Assembly: GCA_031289145.1 (NCBI GenBank)
Contig: JAITQA010000115.1
Location: 1-64,000, forward strand
Length of the DNA stretch: 64,000 nt
Direction: 5' to 3'
Source of the DNA: Dysgonamonadaceae bacterium
GTDB taxonomy: Bacteria > Bacteroidota > Bacteroidia > Bacteroidales > Azobacteroidaceae
Positions 29,533 to 39,154 of the stretch are shown one piece after another. A model generated the notes under the pieces. The model did no database searches. It was not told where the DNA came from and was given only the letters and a program-made list of their open reading frames with translations. Position numbers and translations under genes: made by a program. Every line of letters starts with the position of its first letter. Position 1 is the first letter of the stretch.

Positions 29533-31269
29533 ATGAAAAGAAAGTTTAACTTTTTAAAAGTTTCAATCCTATCCTGCGTGCTCTTGTTTTCAGCAGCGGC
29601 TTTTGGGCAGGTAGGTTTTGGAAGACCGGCGCCTGTAGGAAAAATTAATCCCGACAGTTTGCCGCTTCTTAATCCCCAGGGCTATTTGCACCTGCAAGGA
29701 ATACAGTATGTGGACGACACTACCAATCGCAATGTGGGGCTGATATTGCCTAAAGTAAGTTTGGTAGATGATGTAGTTACACCTGAAGGTCTTCCGGCGG
29801 TAGAAGGTACAGTGGTTTTTACCGTACATGACACGATAGTCGACAAGACCTCTGATGCCGAGAGCGGCGGTGTAAGGGTAAGAAACGCAACCGGTTGGTC
29901 AGGGTTCCTTTCAGAAATGTCCTCTTTGGACAATTATTTCAACTTCGAGGTCTATGGCGGAGTGCCTGTAAGGGTAAAAAAAGTTTCCGCCGGGTTCGAC
30001 TTTTCTTTGATTATCGGAGCTGAAGACGAATCAGTGTACGCAGCAGGAAGTAACGTAAACGGAAAAACCGGTGCCGGTGGAAATAGCGGCACTATAAAAA
30101 CTTTCGGTATGGTGCTGGCACAGCGTACGCGCGATATCTCTGCCGGCTACATTCATGCTTTGAGCGTGAACAAAGACGGTACGCTGTGGGCTTGGGGTGA
30201 TGGCGCTTACGGCAAAACAGCAACATCATCCACCACCTCAAGCGGGATAGATTATGTGTTTCCTGTACGTATCAATAGCTTAGATGCTTTGCTTAAACCG
30301 ACGAATGACACGATTATCCGAGTAGAAGCGGGCTTCGAAAATTCTCTCGTTTTAACACAACAGGGAAAAGTATATTCCTTCGGACGCAATGCAAGAGGCG
30401 TAAATGGCAATGGGATAACCACTGACCCAGGCTTAATCCCTACCCAGGTAAATCTGGGAACCGGCATTGTTATAAAGGACATTGCCCTGTCGAGTGCATC
30501 GGCAGCCGCAATAGACGAAACAGGACAGGTGCATATATGGGGTAACTCAGAGTACGGACGTTTGGGAAATAACGCTACTGCTGGCACGATAGCGCAGAAT
30601 TATGTTCTAAGTTTACCTTACCCTATCAAGCTGGTAGCATTGGGCGCTTCTCACGGCTTGGCTGTTTCGGCGGACGGAAAGCATCTCTACGGCTGGGGCG
30701 CTGCGCAAGGCTGGGGCGCTACGAGTACGGCTTCCGGAGATTGGCAGGAAATAACCACGTTTCTTAATGGTTTCGATCAGCTGACAGAAACAATCGTATC
30801 TATTGCGGCTGCGCGATTTGCTACCGCCACCGCTGGCTCTATAACCGGCAGCGCTACTACAGGCGGTTCAATTGTGATTACCGACCAAAATGTATATGCC
30901 GCAGGAATCGGAAGCACCGCCGCCTTCAATGACAGGTACGGATTGGGCTTTTTCCCGGGCACCACTCTCGCGGTATATTCGCCTGCGGCTGCCGTCAATG
31001 CCACACGTAATGTAGCAAAAACCGGGTTTTATCCTGTTTATGATAAGGCGATTTACCCCGGCGTAACATTCGACCAGGCATCTATAGGCGTTTACCACAG
31101 CTTGTTGAAACAAACGCTTATTGAGGAAGATGATGGATCAGGCGGTGTGAAGACAAGCGGAAGTTACGGCTATGGAATGGGGCGTGTGAATTCAGGTCAA
31201 CTTGGCGCTGTAAGCATAGGGACCACTGCAAGCACCGGACTTCCTATCCCGAGTATGATAAAAAGATAA
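29533..31269 (+). CDS. Secreted RCC1-repeat beta-propeller protein (copy 1)
   Basis: 578 aa with a signal peptide (cleavage near AAAFGQ). A conserved N-terminal segment (QVGFG, GLILPKV, GTVVF) is followed by seven RCC1-type repeats, seen as VYAAGSNVNGKTG, LWAWGDGAYGK, VYSFGRNARGVNG, VHIWGNSEYGRLG, LYGWGAAQGWG, VYAAGIGST and YGYGMGRVNSGQLG. Seven repeats predict a closed seven-bladed propeller, used elsewhere for protein or ligand binding. No lipobox and no T9SS tail are seen, so the final location is unknown. It is first of three tandem paralogues separated by 27-28 bp. Function not known. Confidence 0.85.
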   Translation: MKRKFNFLKVSILSCVLLFSAAAFGQVGFGRPAPVGKINPDSLPLLNPQGYLHLQGIQYVDDTTNRNVGLILPKVSLVDDVVTPEGLPAVEGTVVFTVHDTIVDKTSDAESGGVRVRNATGWSGFLSEMSSLDNYFNFEVYGGVPVRVKKVSAGFDFSLIIGAEDESVYAAGSNVNGKTGAGGNSGTIKTFGMVLAQRTRDISAGYIHALSVNKDGTLWAWGDGAYGKTATSSTTSSGIDYVFPVRINSLDALLKPTNDTIIRVEAGFENSLVLTQQGKVYSFGRNARGVNGNGITTDPGLIPTQVNLGTGIVIKDIALSSASAAAIDETGQVHIWGNSEYGRLGNNATAGTIAQNYVLSLPYPIKLVALGASHGLAVSADGKHLYGWGAAQGWGATSTASGDWQEITTFLNGFDQLTETIVSIAAARFATATAGSITGSATTGGSIVITDQNVYAAGIGSTAAFNDRYGLGFFPGTTLAVYSPAAAVNATRNVAKTGFYPVYDKAIYPGVTFDQASIGVYHSLLKQTLIEEDDGSGGVKTSGSYGYGMGRVNSGQLGAVSIGTTASTGLPIPSMIKR

Positions 31270-31296
31270 TTAAATAAACCGATAAAAAAAAGCATA

Positions 31297-33000
31297 ATGA
31301 AGAAAATATTAATCATATTGGCATTAATGCCTGTACTGGCAATGGCGCAGGTAGGCATTGGCGGTACAGAGAATCCGCAGGGCGCTTTGGACATCAATCC
31401 CCAAACAGGCGCCGCAAAGAAAGGATTGGTACTGCCGAAAGTAGAAACGGCAGACACAACCAATTACAGACCGGAGGCAGGAGCTACGAATATAGTCAGG
31501 GACCCGGCGGGGGCGAGTTGGACTCGGCCTTCCGTGGTCACTCCATACGCTACATTTGAAAAATTTAATGTCAGTTTCGATCTAACTGATGATGATGGTA
31601 TTACAGAGTCCTTCTCCGAATATTATAATGCGCCAAGCGTATCGGGAGATGTTCCGGGCGGCACGATAGTGTATGACAACTTAAAGGACGGGCTGCGCAT
31701 TAAGCGCTCGCAGAACTTGGGTAACTGGACAAAGGCTATCGTAGATGCTACCTTGATTGCAGACAGCGTCAACTACCGGCTGATGGGTGGTCTGGACTTT
31801 AAAATGCTTGTAGCGTCGTGCGGAGTCACTTCCTCTGTGGGAATACGCGCAACTGACCGTTTCGTTTATACCGCCGGGCAAAATACCACTTTCCGTACAG
31901 GGAAGGGAATTTCAACCGGAACCGGCACGTGGCAGCTGATTTTGGCAAGCCCGGCTAAGGACGTTTCACAAGGATACCAGCACGGCTTGGCGCTGCTTGA
32001 AAATGGAGACGTCTATTCGTGGGGATCAAATGCGAATGGACGTACCGGACAAAAGACAACATCAGGTCAGACCCAAAGACCCAAAAAGGTGGCAATACCG
32101 GGCAACAAAAAGGTCGTAAAGGTAGAGGCCAGTTACTACAACTCTATGGTATTGTGTGAAGACAGTACAGTGTACATGTGCGGCTATAACTACCAAGGAC
32201 GGTGCGGAAACGGCGTTACTGCCGGGAATACAATTGAATTTGCGCAAGTGACGATACCCGGCAACGAAAAAGTGAAGGCGATAGCCCATAGTGGCGCAGC
32301 GTCCGGTGTGATTACAGCAAGTAACAAAGTCTATACCTGGGGATACAACGGCTACGCTGCCTTAGGCATAGGAAGCACTACTTCCATGAGTTCTCCTACA
32401 ATTGTAGTTATTAACTCCGCACCGGCAGGAGAGTCTTACGGTAAGCTTGTACTTTCAAATGCCGCCGGCGCCTTAGTGACGGAAGACGGCACAAAGATGT
32501 ACCGCTGGGGAAACAATTATTTAGGCTTGGGGACCACCACAACCTCTCCCATAGGAGTAACTTTACCTGCGTTTGAAGTAGGAGAGAAGATAGTGGCTGT
32601 CGGCGTTCCGCGCTGGCGTTATAACAGCTTCTATGGCATGAGTATTATGATTGCCACCAATTTGGGCAACATCTATGCAGCAGGGAGGAACAATGGCGAT
32701 TCTGCCTCGGCAGGAGCAGGTGGAGCGAATGCAGGAAAATTGGGCGTAATAACCATCACTTCCGGTACAAAAATAACTAATATCAGTGGATTCACACAGA
32801 TACAAGACCATGGTATCTATTCCGGTACGCAGGTTACAGATATCACCATTGGTCAGCATACTGCGATTATTACTACCGGTACAAATGCCGCTTATGGCTC
32901 TCTTGCCGATTATACGGCCTACGGTTCAGGATATAACAATTATAATATGATAGGTACTTCATCTTCTGCTACAAGGGTGTTTTCGTCAGTGAAAAAGTAA
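31297..33000 (+). CDS. Secreted RCC1-repeat beta-propeller protein (copy 2)
   Basis: 567 aa, signal peptide ending near LAMAQ. The N-terminal region has QVGIGGTENPQGALDI and GLVLPKV, then an insert, GTIVY, and seven RCC1-like repeats (VYTAGQNTTFRTG, VYSWGSNANGRTG, VYMCGYNYQGRCG, VYTWGYNGYAALG, MYRWGNNYLGLG, IYAAGRNNG and YGSGYNNYNMIG). Second gene of the tandem set; the paralogues share layout but have diverged strongly, so the duplication is not recent. Function not known. Confidence 0.85.
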   Translation: MKKILIILALMPVLAMAQVGIGGTENPQGALDINPQTGAAKKGLVLPKVETADTTNYRPEAGATNIVRDPAGASWTRPSVVTPYATFEKFNVSFDLTDDDGITESFSEYYNAPSVSGDVPGGTIVYDNLKDGLRIKRSQNLGNWTKAIVDATLIADSVNYRLMGGLDFKMLVASCGVTSSVGIRATDRFVYTAGQNTTFRTGKGISTGTGTWQLILASPAKDVSQGYQHGLALLENGDVYSWGSNANGRTGQKTTSGQTQRPKKVAIPGNKKVVKVEASYYNSMVLCEDSTVYMCGYNYQGRCGNGVTAGNTIEFAQVTIPGNEKVKAIAHSGAASGVITASNKVYTWGYNGYAALGIGSTTSMSSPTIVVINSAPAGESYGKLVLSNAAGALVTEDGTKMYRWGNNYLGLGTTTTSPIGVTLPAFEVGEKIVAVGVPRWRYNSFYGMSIMIATNLGNIYAAGRNNGDSASAGAGGANAGKLGVITITSGTKITNISGFTQIQDHGIYSGTQVTDITIGQHTAIITTGTNAAYGSLADYTAYGSGYNNYNMIGTSSSATRVFSSVKK

Positions 33001-33028
33001 TAAAAATAACTTATAAAAAACAAATAAT

Positions 33029-34600
33029 ATGAATTTCAATAAAATAATCAAATACTTACTCCTAGCCCTGTTCCTGATCGGCTCCATCGGCGTATCGGCT
33101 CAGGTTTCGATAGGCAGAAAAGACTCTGTAGCACGCGGCGTGCTGGACGTAAATAATCCCCAAGGCCACAGCAATACAATGGGCATTGTTTTGCCCAAAG
33201 TGGAGAATCTTTTAGATGTGGAAAGCGTTCCCGGAGAGCCTGCTGTTCCGGGAACTGTAGTGTATGATTTGAACAGACAAGGCATTCGCCTAATGACAGC
33301 CGAACGCGGGTGGACAGATGTCCTGCTCGACGACGAAGGCATTAAAAAAGAAATATTTAACATTCTGGCTGTGGGCGCCGACTTTAAAGTAAAGTATGCC
33401 TCAATGGGACCTGGCCATTCCCTGTGTATAGGGCAGGATGACAATGCCGTATATGTGACAGGCGACAACAGCAATGGACGCACCGGTATCGGACGAACAG
33501 AAGGCAACATGCCGTCTTTTACACTTATTTTTGCACAACCGGTTGTCGATGTATCGGCAGGAAGCCTGCATTCGGCAGCTGTGGATGTGAGCGGACAGTT
33601 GTGGGTATGGGGAAACAATGCGGCTTATCGGACAGGATTGCCCGACCTTGGTGCAGACGGAGATGTCGGCAATACAGGCACACCCACCCTTGTCACGACC
33701 GATAACGGCATCACCCCTTTATTTAGCGACAACCCCGCAAATTCCACTTATAGCACTTATGGCAAAGCCATTCAGGTAGAAGCCGGCTGGACAAACACAT
33801 TTGTGTTGACGGATAAAGGCGAAGTGTGGGGTGTGGGCACCGGTGGTGGAACAGGTGGTTCAGAAGGTTCTGCCGGAGTAGGGAGTAGTGATGTCACTAC
33901 TTGGACAAAATTAACATTTACAGAACTTCCGGCAGGTGAAAAAATAGTGCAAATATCGTGCTCGGGGAATACCGCCGGCGCCTTAAGCGAAACAGGTAAA
34001 CTGTGGACTTGGGGCGAAGCAGGCGCTAATGCACTTGGAGTGGGAAACACTACCGACAGGAATACACCTATACAGGTAACAATACCCGGCAATGATCCCT
34101 TGTATATGGTAGCTATGGGCTTTGCTGCAAGCGCCGCCATTTCGGCAGATAAAAAACATTTATATACTTGGGGAAATGCCAATATGCATGGTCGGGGTAA
34201 TACAGCTTATCCTTCACCCGGCGAGGCGCCGCTTCCCGGGGATTTTAACCCCACGGTCGATGAAATAACTTACGTTGCGGCGCAAAGATATGCCTACGGT
34301 GGTTTGGAAATTATTACATCAAAGGGGGTATATGGAACAGGAAGAAACACCGAGGCACAACTTGGAATCGGCAACGTTGTAACACCCCAAACCGGATGGG
34401 TTAAAATAAATATGACGGGAATTCCACTCGGAACGGTGTTTACAGGAGTAGCCAAAGGCGCCGGAAGTACGATTCTGGTGACAGGTGAAAATCTTTCAAG
34501 TCCCGAATCAAGTTACGTGGCTTACGGAATGGGCGCTACTAACTTTCGGCAGTTGGGCGCTGTAACTACACCCAGAATTCCGACGCAGTTAACGAAGTGA
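33029..34600 (+). CDS. Secreted RCC1-repeat beta-propeller protein (copy 3)
   Basis: 523 aa, signal peptide ending near GVSAQ. It shares QVSIG, GIVLPKV and GTVVY with the other two copies. Seven repeats are recognisable (VYVTGDNSNGRTG, LWVWGNNAAYRTG, VWGVGTGGGTGG, LWTWGEAGANALG, LYTWGNANMHG, VYGTGRNTEAQLG, YGMGATNFRQLG). It ends the three-gene unit. All three chains finish shortly after repeat seven with a basic K/R end and no sorting domain. Function not known. Confidence 0.85.
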   Translation: MNFNKIIKYLLLALFLIGSIGVSAQVSIGRKDSVARGVLDVNNPQGHSNTMGIVLPKVENLLDVESVPGEPAVPGTVVYDLNRQGIRLMTAERGWTDVLLDDEGIKKEIFNILAVGADFKVKYASMGPGHSLCIGQDDNAVYVTGDNSNGRTGIGRTEGNMPSFTLIFAQPVVDVSAGSLHSAAVDVSGQLWVWGNNAAYRTGLPDLGADGDVGNTGTPTLVTTDNGITPLFSDNPANSTYSTYGKAIQVEAGWTNTFVLTDKGEVWGVGTGGGTGGSEGSAGVGSSDVTTWTKLTFTELPAGEKIVQISCSGNTAGALSETGKLWTWGEAGANALGVGNTTDRNTPIQVTIPGNDPLYMVAMGFAASAAISADKKHLYTWGNANMHGRGNTAYPSPGEAPLPGDFNPTVDEITYVAAQRYAYGGLEIITSKGVYGTGRNTEAQLGIGNVVTPQTGWVKINMTGIPLGTVFTGVAKGAGSTILVTGENLSSPESSYVAYGMGATNFRQLGAVTTPRIPTQLTK

Positions 34601-34742
34601 AAAGGTAAAAACTAAAAGGTAAAAGGTAATAGTTCCTTAAGTGTCATGGTGGATTAGACCCTCCATCCCCCTTATAGGCGTTGTTTTTGTCTATTGTGGG
34701 ACAAGGTGCAAATTCCATCGCTTATTTTAGTTTTTACCTTTT
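34600..34742. repeat. 18-bp inverted repeat flanking a 107-bp spacer
   Basis: AAAAGGTAAAAACTAAAA (34600-34617) is the exact reverse complement of TTTTAGTTTTTACCTTTT (34725-34742). The repeats are low-complexity, and the first begins at the stop codon of the RCC1 copy 3 gene. It may form a long-range stem ending that transcript, or mark a small MITE-like insertion. No gene lies between the arms. Confidence 0.5.
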
Positions 34743-34752
34743 ACCTTTTACT

Positions 34753-34783
34753 TTTGTTTTTCCAAAATTATCATGTACCTTTG
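34753..34783 (+). promoter_or_regulatory. Promoter of the metal-binding lipoprotein operon
   Basis: TTTG (34753-34756), 19 nt, TACCTTTG (34776-34783): an exact consensus match, 26 nt before the ATG at 34810. Confidence 0.75.
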
Positions 34784-34809
34784 CATTGATTTTTGGAAAA
34801 GCATTACGT

Positions 34810-35679
34810 ATGAATAAAATTTCTGCATTACCGGTTTTGTTATTGTTATTGTTTTCCTGTTCAAAAGCAGTGCAGCAGGAGAATCGTATTATGGTAACGA
34901 TAGAACCGCAGCGTTATTTTGCCGAGCAGTTGGTTGACAGCCTTTTCCTTGTCAAAAGCTTGGTTCCGGCCGGAACCAGCCCGGAGACTTATGACCCTAC
35001 ACCCAATCAGATGGCTGAACTTGCACATTCCAAGGCCTATTTTTGCATCGGACCTATCGGATTTGAAAACGCTTGGATAGACAAACTGAAAAAAAATTTT
35101 CCACAGGTGAATTTTTTTGACAACAGCGAAGGAATACAGTTCATTGCTTCAGGCGCCCTTCACAGACACGAAGGTAATCGTCAATATACCATCCATAGCG
35201 GCGTAGATCCCCATAGCTGGAATTCCCCGCGGGAAGCGCAGAAAATTGTCCGGAATATGTACGAAGCTTTGCTTGCAATTGACCCGGAAAATGAACCGGT
35301 ATATACTGTAAATTTACAAAATTTATCCGATAAAATCAAGGAAATTGATGAAAAAACGGCATTGATTTTGAAACAATCTTCCCAAAAGGCTTTTATTATT
35401 TATCATCCTGCGCTGACTTATTTTGCCCGTGACTATGGTTTAACGCAATATTGTATCGAAACAGACGGCAAAGAACCTTCGCCCGAGCAGTTGAAAACCT
35501 TGATTGAAACAGCAAAAGAGCAAAATATCAAGACTATTTTTATCCAGCAGGAATTTGACCGGAAGAATGCTGCGGTAATCGCACAGGAAACAGGATGTAA
35601 ACTGTTTGTTATCAACCCCTTGTCGTATAACTGGGGCGAAGAGATAATCCGAATTGCCAAAGCATTATCCGATGAATGA
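34810..35679 (+). CDS. Metal ABC transporter substrate-binding lipoprotein (ZnuA/TroA family)
   Basis: 289-aa lipoprotein (lipobox LLFSC, Cys17) of the cluster A-I metal-binding proteins. Start chosen at the ATG 34810; the longer frame from 34681 runs through the promoter. Predicted metal ligands are His135 (DPHSW), His199 (YHPALTYFARDYG) and Glu248 (IQQEF). The usual first histidine is replaced by Glu59 in GTSPETYDPTP. ETDGKEPSPEQL is a strong family signature. Zinc or manganese is the likely cargo. Its 3' end overlaps the ATPase gene by 8 bp. Confidence 0.88.
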   Translation: MNKISALPVLLLLLFSCSKAVQQENRIMVTIEPQRYFAEQLVDSLFLVKSLVPAGTSPETYDPTPNQMAELAHSKAYFCIGPIGFENAWIDKLKKNFPQVNFFDNSEGIQFIASGALHRHEGNRQYTIHSGVDPHSWNSPREAQKIVRNMYEALLAIDPENEPVYTVNLQNLSDKIKEIDEKTALILKQSSQKAFIIYHPALTYFARDYGLTQYCIETDGKEPSPEQLKTLIETAKEQNIKTIFIQQEFDRKNAAVIAQETGCKLFVINPLSYNWGEEIIRIAKALSDE

Positions 35680-36406
35680 AGTATTGGTCGACATACGGAA
35701 TATGAGCGCCGGTTACGATGGCAATTTGGCGCTGAAAGAGGTTTCCCTACAAGTTTTCGAGCAGGATTTTTTGGGAATCATCGGGCCGAACGGAGGCGGA
35801 AAAACGACTTTGATTAAAACGATCCTCGGTCTGATTAAGCCGGTTTCGGGCGTTATTACCAAAAATAGCGCTTTGAAAGAAAATATCGGTTATATGCCGC
35901 AAACCAATTTGATTGATACACAGTTTCCGATCTTGGTTGCGGAAGTGGTCGAATCGGGTTTGATGGCCGGTAAAGGCTTGTCTACATCCGAGAAGAAAAA
36001 AAAGGTACAGGCTGTAATCAGTGAGATGGGTATCGAAACTATTGTGGATAAAGCGATTGGTGAATTATCGGGGGGACAGTTGCAAAGAACCTTATTGGCA
36101 CGGGCTATTGTCAACGACCCGGTATTATTGATTTTAGACGAGCCTAACGCTTATGTGGACAAACGGTTTGAATCCCGATTCTATCAGTTATTGCAGGAAA
36201 TCAACCGGAGGACTGCGATAATGCTGGTTTCTCATGATATAGGAACCGTCATTTCCAACGTGAAAAATATTGCTTGCGTAAATGAAACCTTGCATTATCA
36301 TTCCGGAACGGATGTGACCGGCGACTGGTTGGAAGAACATTTGGCTTGTCCTTTCGAAGTGATTGCACATGGGGATGTTCCGCACAGAGTTTTAAAAAAG
36401 CATTGA
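35672..36406 (+). CDS. Metal ABC transporter ATP-binding protein
   Basis: 244-aa ABC ATPase of the ZnuC/MntB type. Walker A GPNGGGKTT, Q-loop MPQTN, signature LSGGQLQRT, Walker B LLILDEP and the switch His in VSHD are all present. I start it at the ATG 35672, which overlaps the lipoprotein stop; the frame opens earlier, but those residues are not conserved. The expected ABC-3 membrane subunit does not follow; the next gene, 2 bp away, is an AEC-type permease. Confidence 0.9.
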   Translation: MNEVLVDIRNMSAGYDGNLALKEVSLQVFEQDFLGIIGPNGGGKTTLIKTILGLIKPVSGVITKNSALKENIGYMPQTNLIDTQFPILVAEVVESGLMAGKGLSTSEKKKKVQAVISEMGIETIVDKAIGELSGGQLQRTLLARAIVNDPVLLILDEPNAYVDKRFESRFYQLLQEINRRTAIMLVSHDIGTVISNVKNIACVNETLHYHSGTDVTGDWLEEHLACPFEVIAHGDVPHRVLKKH

Positions 36407-36408
36407 CG

Positions 36409-37356
36409 ATGGTAAACTTTTTATTTTCGCTGAATGTGGTTGCGCCGCTTTTTGTCTTGATGGCTATCGGATATATCGTGCGGCAGATCAAGTTTATTTC
36501 CGACGATTTTCTGTCGCAATTGAACCGTTTTGTCTTTAAATTTCTGTTGCCGGTGATGCTTTTTCAAGATATCCGCCTTTCTTATCAGGGCGATTTTTCC
36601 AATACGAAACTTATTTTTACATCCTTGTCGGGGATTTCCCTTATTATCCTTTTTTCTTTTTTGATTGTTCCGCTGCTGATCAAGCGGAATGCCCAACGCG
36701 GCAGTATTATTCAAGGGATTTACCGGAGTAATTTTCTGATTTACGGACTTCCGCTGGCTACGGGAATGTATGGGAAAGATGCTGTGGCGACTATTTCCAT
36801 GCTAATGGGAATTATGATTCCATTTTACAATGTCGCTGCCGTTATTATTTTATCTATCTATTCCGAATCGACTACACACAAAATCACTTTTCGCAGCGTT
36901 TTGAAAGACGTTGTCACAAATCCATTGATTCTCGGTTCTTTTTTTGGTTTGTTAGGCGGCGCGATTCATTTGAAATTGCCACCTTTTATGGAATTGTCTA
37001 TTGGTCAGTTAGCCGGAACGGCAGCTCCTTTGGCCCTGTTTGTTATGGGAGGAGAGTTTCGTTTCCGGAGTTTGCGGAATAATATTTACAAAGTAGTTGC
37101 CGTAAGCTTAGTCCGGCTGATAATCGTTCCTGTGATTGCCTTGTATTGTTTTGTACAAATGGGTTTCCGGAATGTTGAATTAAGCGTGCTACTCACCATT
37201 TTTGCCACACCGACTGCTATGGCCAGCTATATCATGGCAAAAAACATGGGAAACGACGGCGAACTGTCCGGCCAGATCGTGGTGCTGACGACAGCCTGCT
37301 CCTGTCTTACGATTTTTTTCCTGATTTACTTCCTTCGATCGTGGGGTTATTTATAG
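36409..37356 (+). CDS. AEC (auxin efflux carrier) family permease
   Basis: 315-aa protein with about ten membrane segments and the typical N-terminus FSLNVVAPLFVLMAIGYIVRQ. AEC proteins are secondary carriers of organic acids or related compounds; the substrate here is unknown. It begins 2 bp after the ATPase stop, so it is in the same operon as the metal-binding lipoprotein, which is unusual. It ends 13 bp from the convergent acyl-CoA ligase gene. Confidence 0.88.
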   Translation: MVNFLFSLNVVAPLFVLMAIGYIVRQIKFISDDFLSQLNRFVFKFLLPVMLFQDIRLSYQGDFSNTKLIFTSLSGISLIILFSFLIVPLLIKRNAQRGSIIQGIYRSNFLIYGLPLATGMYGKDAVATISMLMGIMIPFYNVAAVIILSIYSESTTHKITFRSVLKDVVTNPLILGSFFGLLGGAIHLKLPPFMELSIGQLAGTAAPLALFVMGGEFRFRSLRNNIYKVVAVSLVRLIIVPVIALYCFVQMGFRNVELSVLLTIFATPTAMASYIMAKNMGNDGELSGQIVVLTTACSCLTIFFLIYFLRSWGYL

Positions 37357-37369
37357 ATTCGGGCGTTTA

Positions 37370-39034
37370 TTATCCGAGATCATTGTAAAGATAACGCTTG
37401 ATACTTTTTTTCGGCGTTTTCTCAAATTCGTTCGGATGCAACCTTATTTCTGCAATTTTTTCGTAAGCGGCCACCATCTTGTTCAGGGTATCTTTGTTCT
37501 TATTCATGATAGCAGGCAAGTCTTCCTGTGAAATACCGGCCTGGCTGACAGCTTCATAATCCGGCACTACCAAGGCAATCAGCCGATAGTTTTTTTCGAT
37601 CAGCAAACTTTCCATCACAAAGGGAAGATTGTTCAACTTGGCTTCGATTTCTTCAGGATAGATATTTTGTCCGTTCGGACCAAGAATCATGTTTTTCGAA
37701 CGGCCCCGGATAAAGATATTGTGGTCTTTGTCGATAGTGCCCAAGTCGCCGGTTCTTAGCCAGCCGTCGTCTGTAAATGCGGCTTTGGTAGCGGCTTCGT
37801 TTTTGTAATAACCTGCCATCACATTTTGTCCCTTGACCTGAATTTCGCCTACAATCGTATAAGGGTCTTCCGAATCAATCCTGACTTGCATACAGCCCAG
37901 AACCTTACCGCAGGAATGTGGAACAAAATTTTCACACAACGAAAAACTAATCAAAGGTGCACATTCGGTCATCCCGTAACCCACTGAAATCGGAAATTTG
38001 ATTTTCAGCAAAAAATCTTCCACTTCACTGCTGAACGGTGCGCCCCCGATAATAACCTGTCTAAATTTTCCACCCATGGCTGTTATCAATCTTTCCCTTA
38101 TCTGGGCATAAATCCGGGTATTTATTACCGGGATTTGCAAGGCGAAAGCCATTGGTTTTTTTGATAATATTGGGATAATCATTCTCTTATATATCTTTTC
38201 CAGAATAAGCGGGACGGAAATGATTAACTCCGGTTTGACTTCATCGAATGCTTGCACTAATATTTTCGGGGCGGGTGTTTTACCGAGAAGTGTTAAGAAA
38301 GTACCCTCGGTCAGCGCATATAGAAAATCGAAAGCAGCGCCGTAGGTATGCGCCAAAGGTAGAAAAGACAACATTCTTTTTCCCCTTCCCAATTGAATCT
38401 CATCTTGCGCAAACGTCATATTGCCTGACAAATTATCCCCGGTAATCATTACGCCCTTACTGAAACCGGTTGTGCCGGAAGTATAATTCAACACCACGAT
38501 TTCATCATTTGAGTTATCGGAATATTTGATGTCTTTTGTAGAAAATCCGTCCGGATATTTTTCTGCAAACTTATTGTCTAACTGCGGAATCAATATATCT
38601 AATTTTTCATTTTTCTTCTGGTGTAACAGGCAAAAATCCGAAAGGGAAATAACCCCCTTGACAGCCGGTATTTCATCTTTATTCAGATTTTCCCAGATGG
38701 CGGTGGAAGTGAAAAGCAAGCGGGAATCGGAATGGTTGATGATATGATGCACGTCGCTGGAATTGAATTCATGCAGAATCGGAACGATGATTGCACCGTA
38801 TGTAACCGTCGCCAGATGAACGATACACCAGCGGCTACTGTTCTTTCCGATAACGGCAATCTTATCTCCGGAGGTGATATTACACTCTTTAAAAAGAATA
38901 TGTAATTTTTCAATCTCTTTTGCCAACGCTTCGTAAGTAAATATTTCTTTCGACCCGTAATCAGTTAAAGCCGGTAAGTCGAAATTTCTTTTAAAACTCT
39001 GCTCGTATAATTTAATATAAGTCGTCTGTTTCAT
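37370..39034 (-). CDS. AMP-dependent synthetase / long-chain acyl-CoA ligase
   Basis: 554-aa adenylate-forming enzyme. The AMP/ATP P-loop is YTSGTTGFSKGV; further motifs are YGMTECAP, DGWLRTGDLG and GRSKNMILGPNGQNIYPEEIE, with the C-terminal lysine-bearing domain ending in TPKKSIKRYLY. It probably activates fatty acids to acyl-CoA for lipid recycling. It is a single gene with its own promoter, divergent from the FadR-type regulator 120 bp away. Confidence 0.92.
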   Translation of the reverse strand: MKQTTYIKLYEQSFKRNFDLPALTDYGSKEIFTYEALAKEIEKLHILFKECNITSGDKIAVIGKNSSRWCIVHLATVTYGAIIVPILHEFNSSDVHHIINHSDSRLLFTSTAIWENLNKDEIPAVKGVISLSDFCLLHQKKNEKLDILIPQLDNKFAEKYPDGFSTKDIKYSDNSNDEIVVLNYTSGTTGFSKGVMITGDNLSGNMTFAQDEIQLGRGKRMLSFLPLAHTYGAAFDFLYALTEGTFLTLLGKTPAPKILVQAFDEVKPELIISVPLILEKIYKRMIIPILSKKPMAFALQIPVINTRIYAQIRERLITAMGGKFRQVIIGGAPFSSEVEDFLLKIKFPISVGYGMTECAPLISFSLCENFVPHSCGKVLGCMQVRIDSEDPYTIVGEIQVKGQNVMAGYYKNEAATKAAFTDDGWLRTGDLGTIDKDHNIFIRGRSKNMILGPNGQNIYPEEIEAKLNNLPFVMESLLIEKNYRLIALVVPDYEAVSQAGISQEDLPAIMNKNKDTLNKMVAAYEKIAEIRLHPNEFEKTPKKSIKRYLYNDLG

Positions 39035-39057
39035 AGCACACTTTTTATAATTTTGTG

Positions 39058-39088
39058 CAAAAATATGAAAAAAATCGCACCAAACAAA
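39058..39088 (-). promoter_or_regulatory. Promoter of the acyl-CoA ligase gene
   Basis: On the minus strand TTTG (39088-39085), 19 nt, TATTTTTG (39065-39058), 24 nt before the ATG: an exact consensus match. Confidence 0.7.
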
Positions 39089-39129
39089 AAATATTGAAAG
39101 AAATTACCGTTACATATAAAAATAAAACT

Positions 39130-39137
39130 TAATTTTG
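39130..39137 (+). promoter_or_regulatory. Candidate -7 element for the GntR-family gene
   Basis: TAATTTTG fits TAnnTTTG and lies 17 nt before the ATG at 39155. No TTTG is seen at the -33 distance. Confidence 0.4.
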
Positions 39138-39154
39138 CAATTCAAAAATAACAC

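Noticed and set aside
30252..31004. Minus-strand frames across the RCC1 genes
   Set aside because: They follow the reverse complement of repetitive Gly/Thr-rich coding sequence and show no independent protein features.
34681..34809. Longer start for the metal-binding lipoprotein
   Set aside because: It runs through a consensus promoter and would bury the lipoprotein signal peptide.
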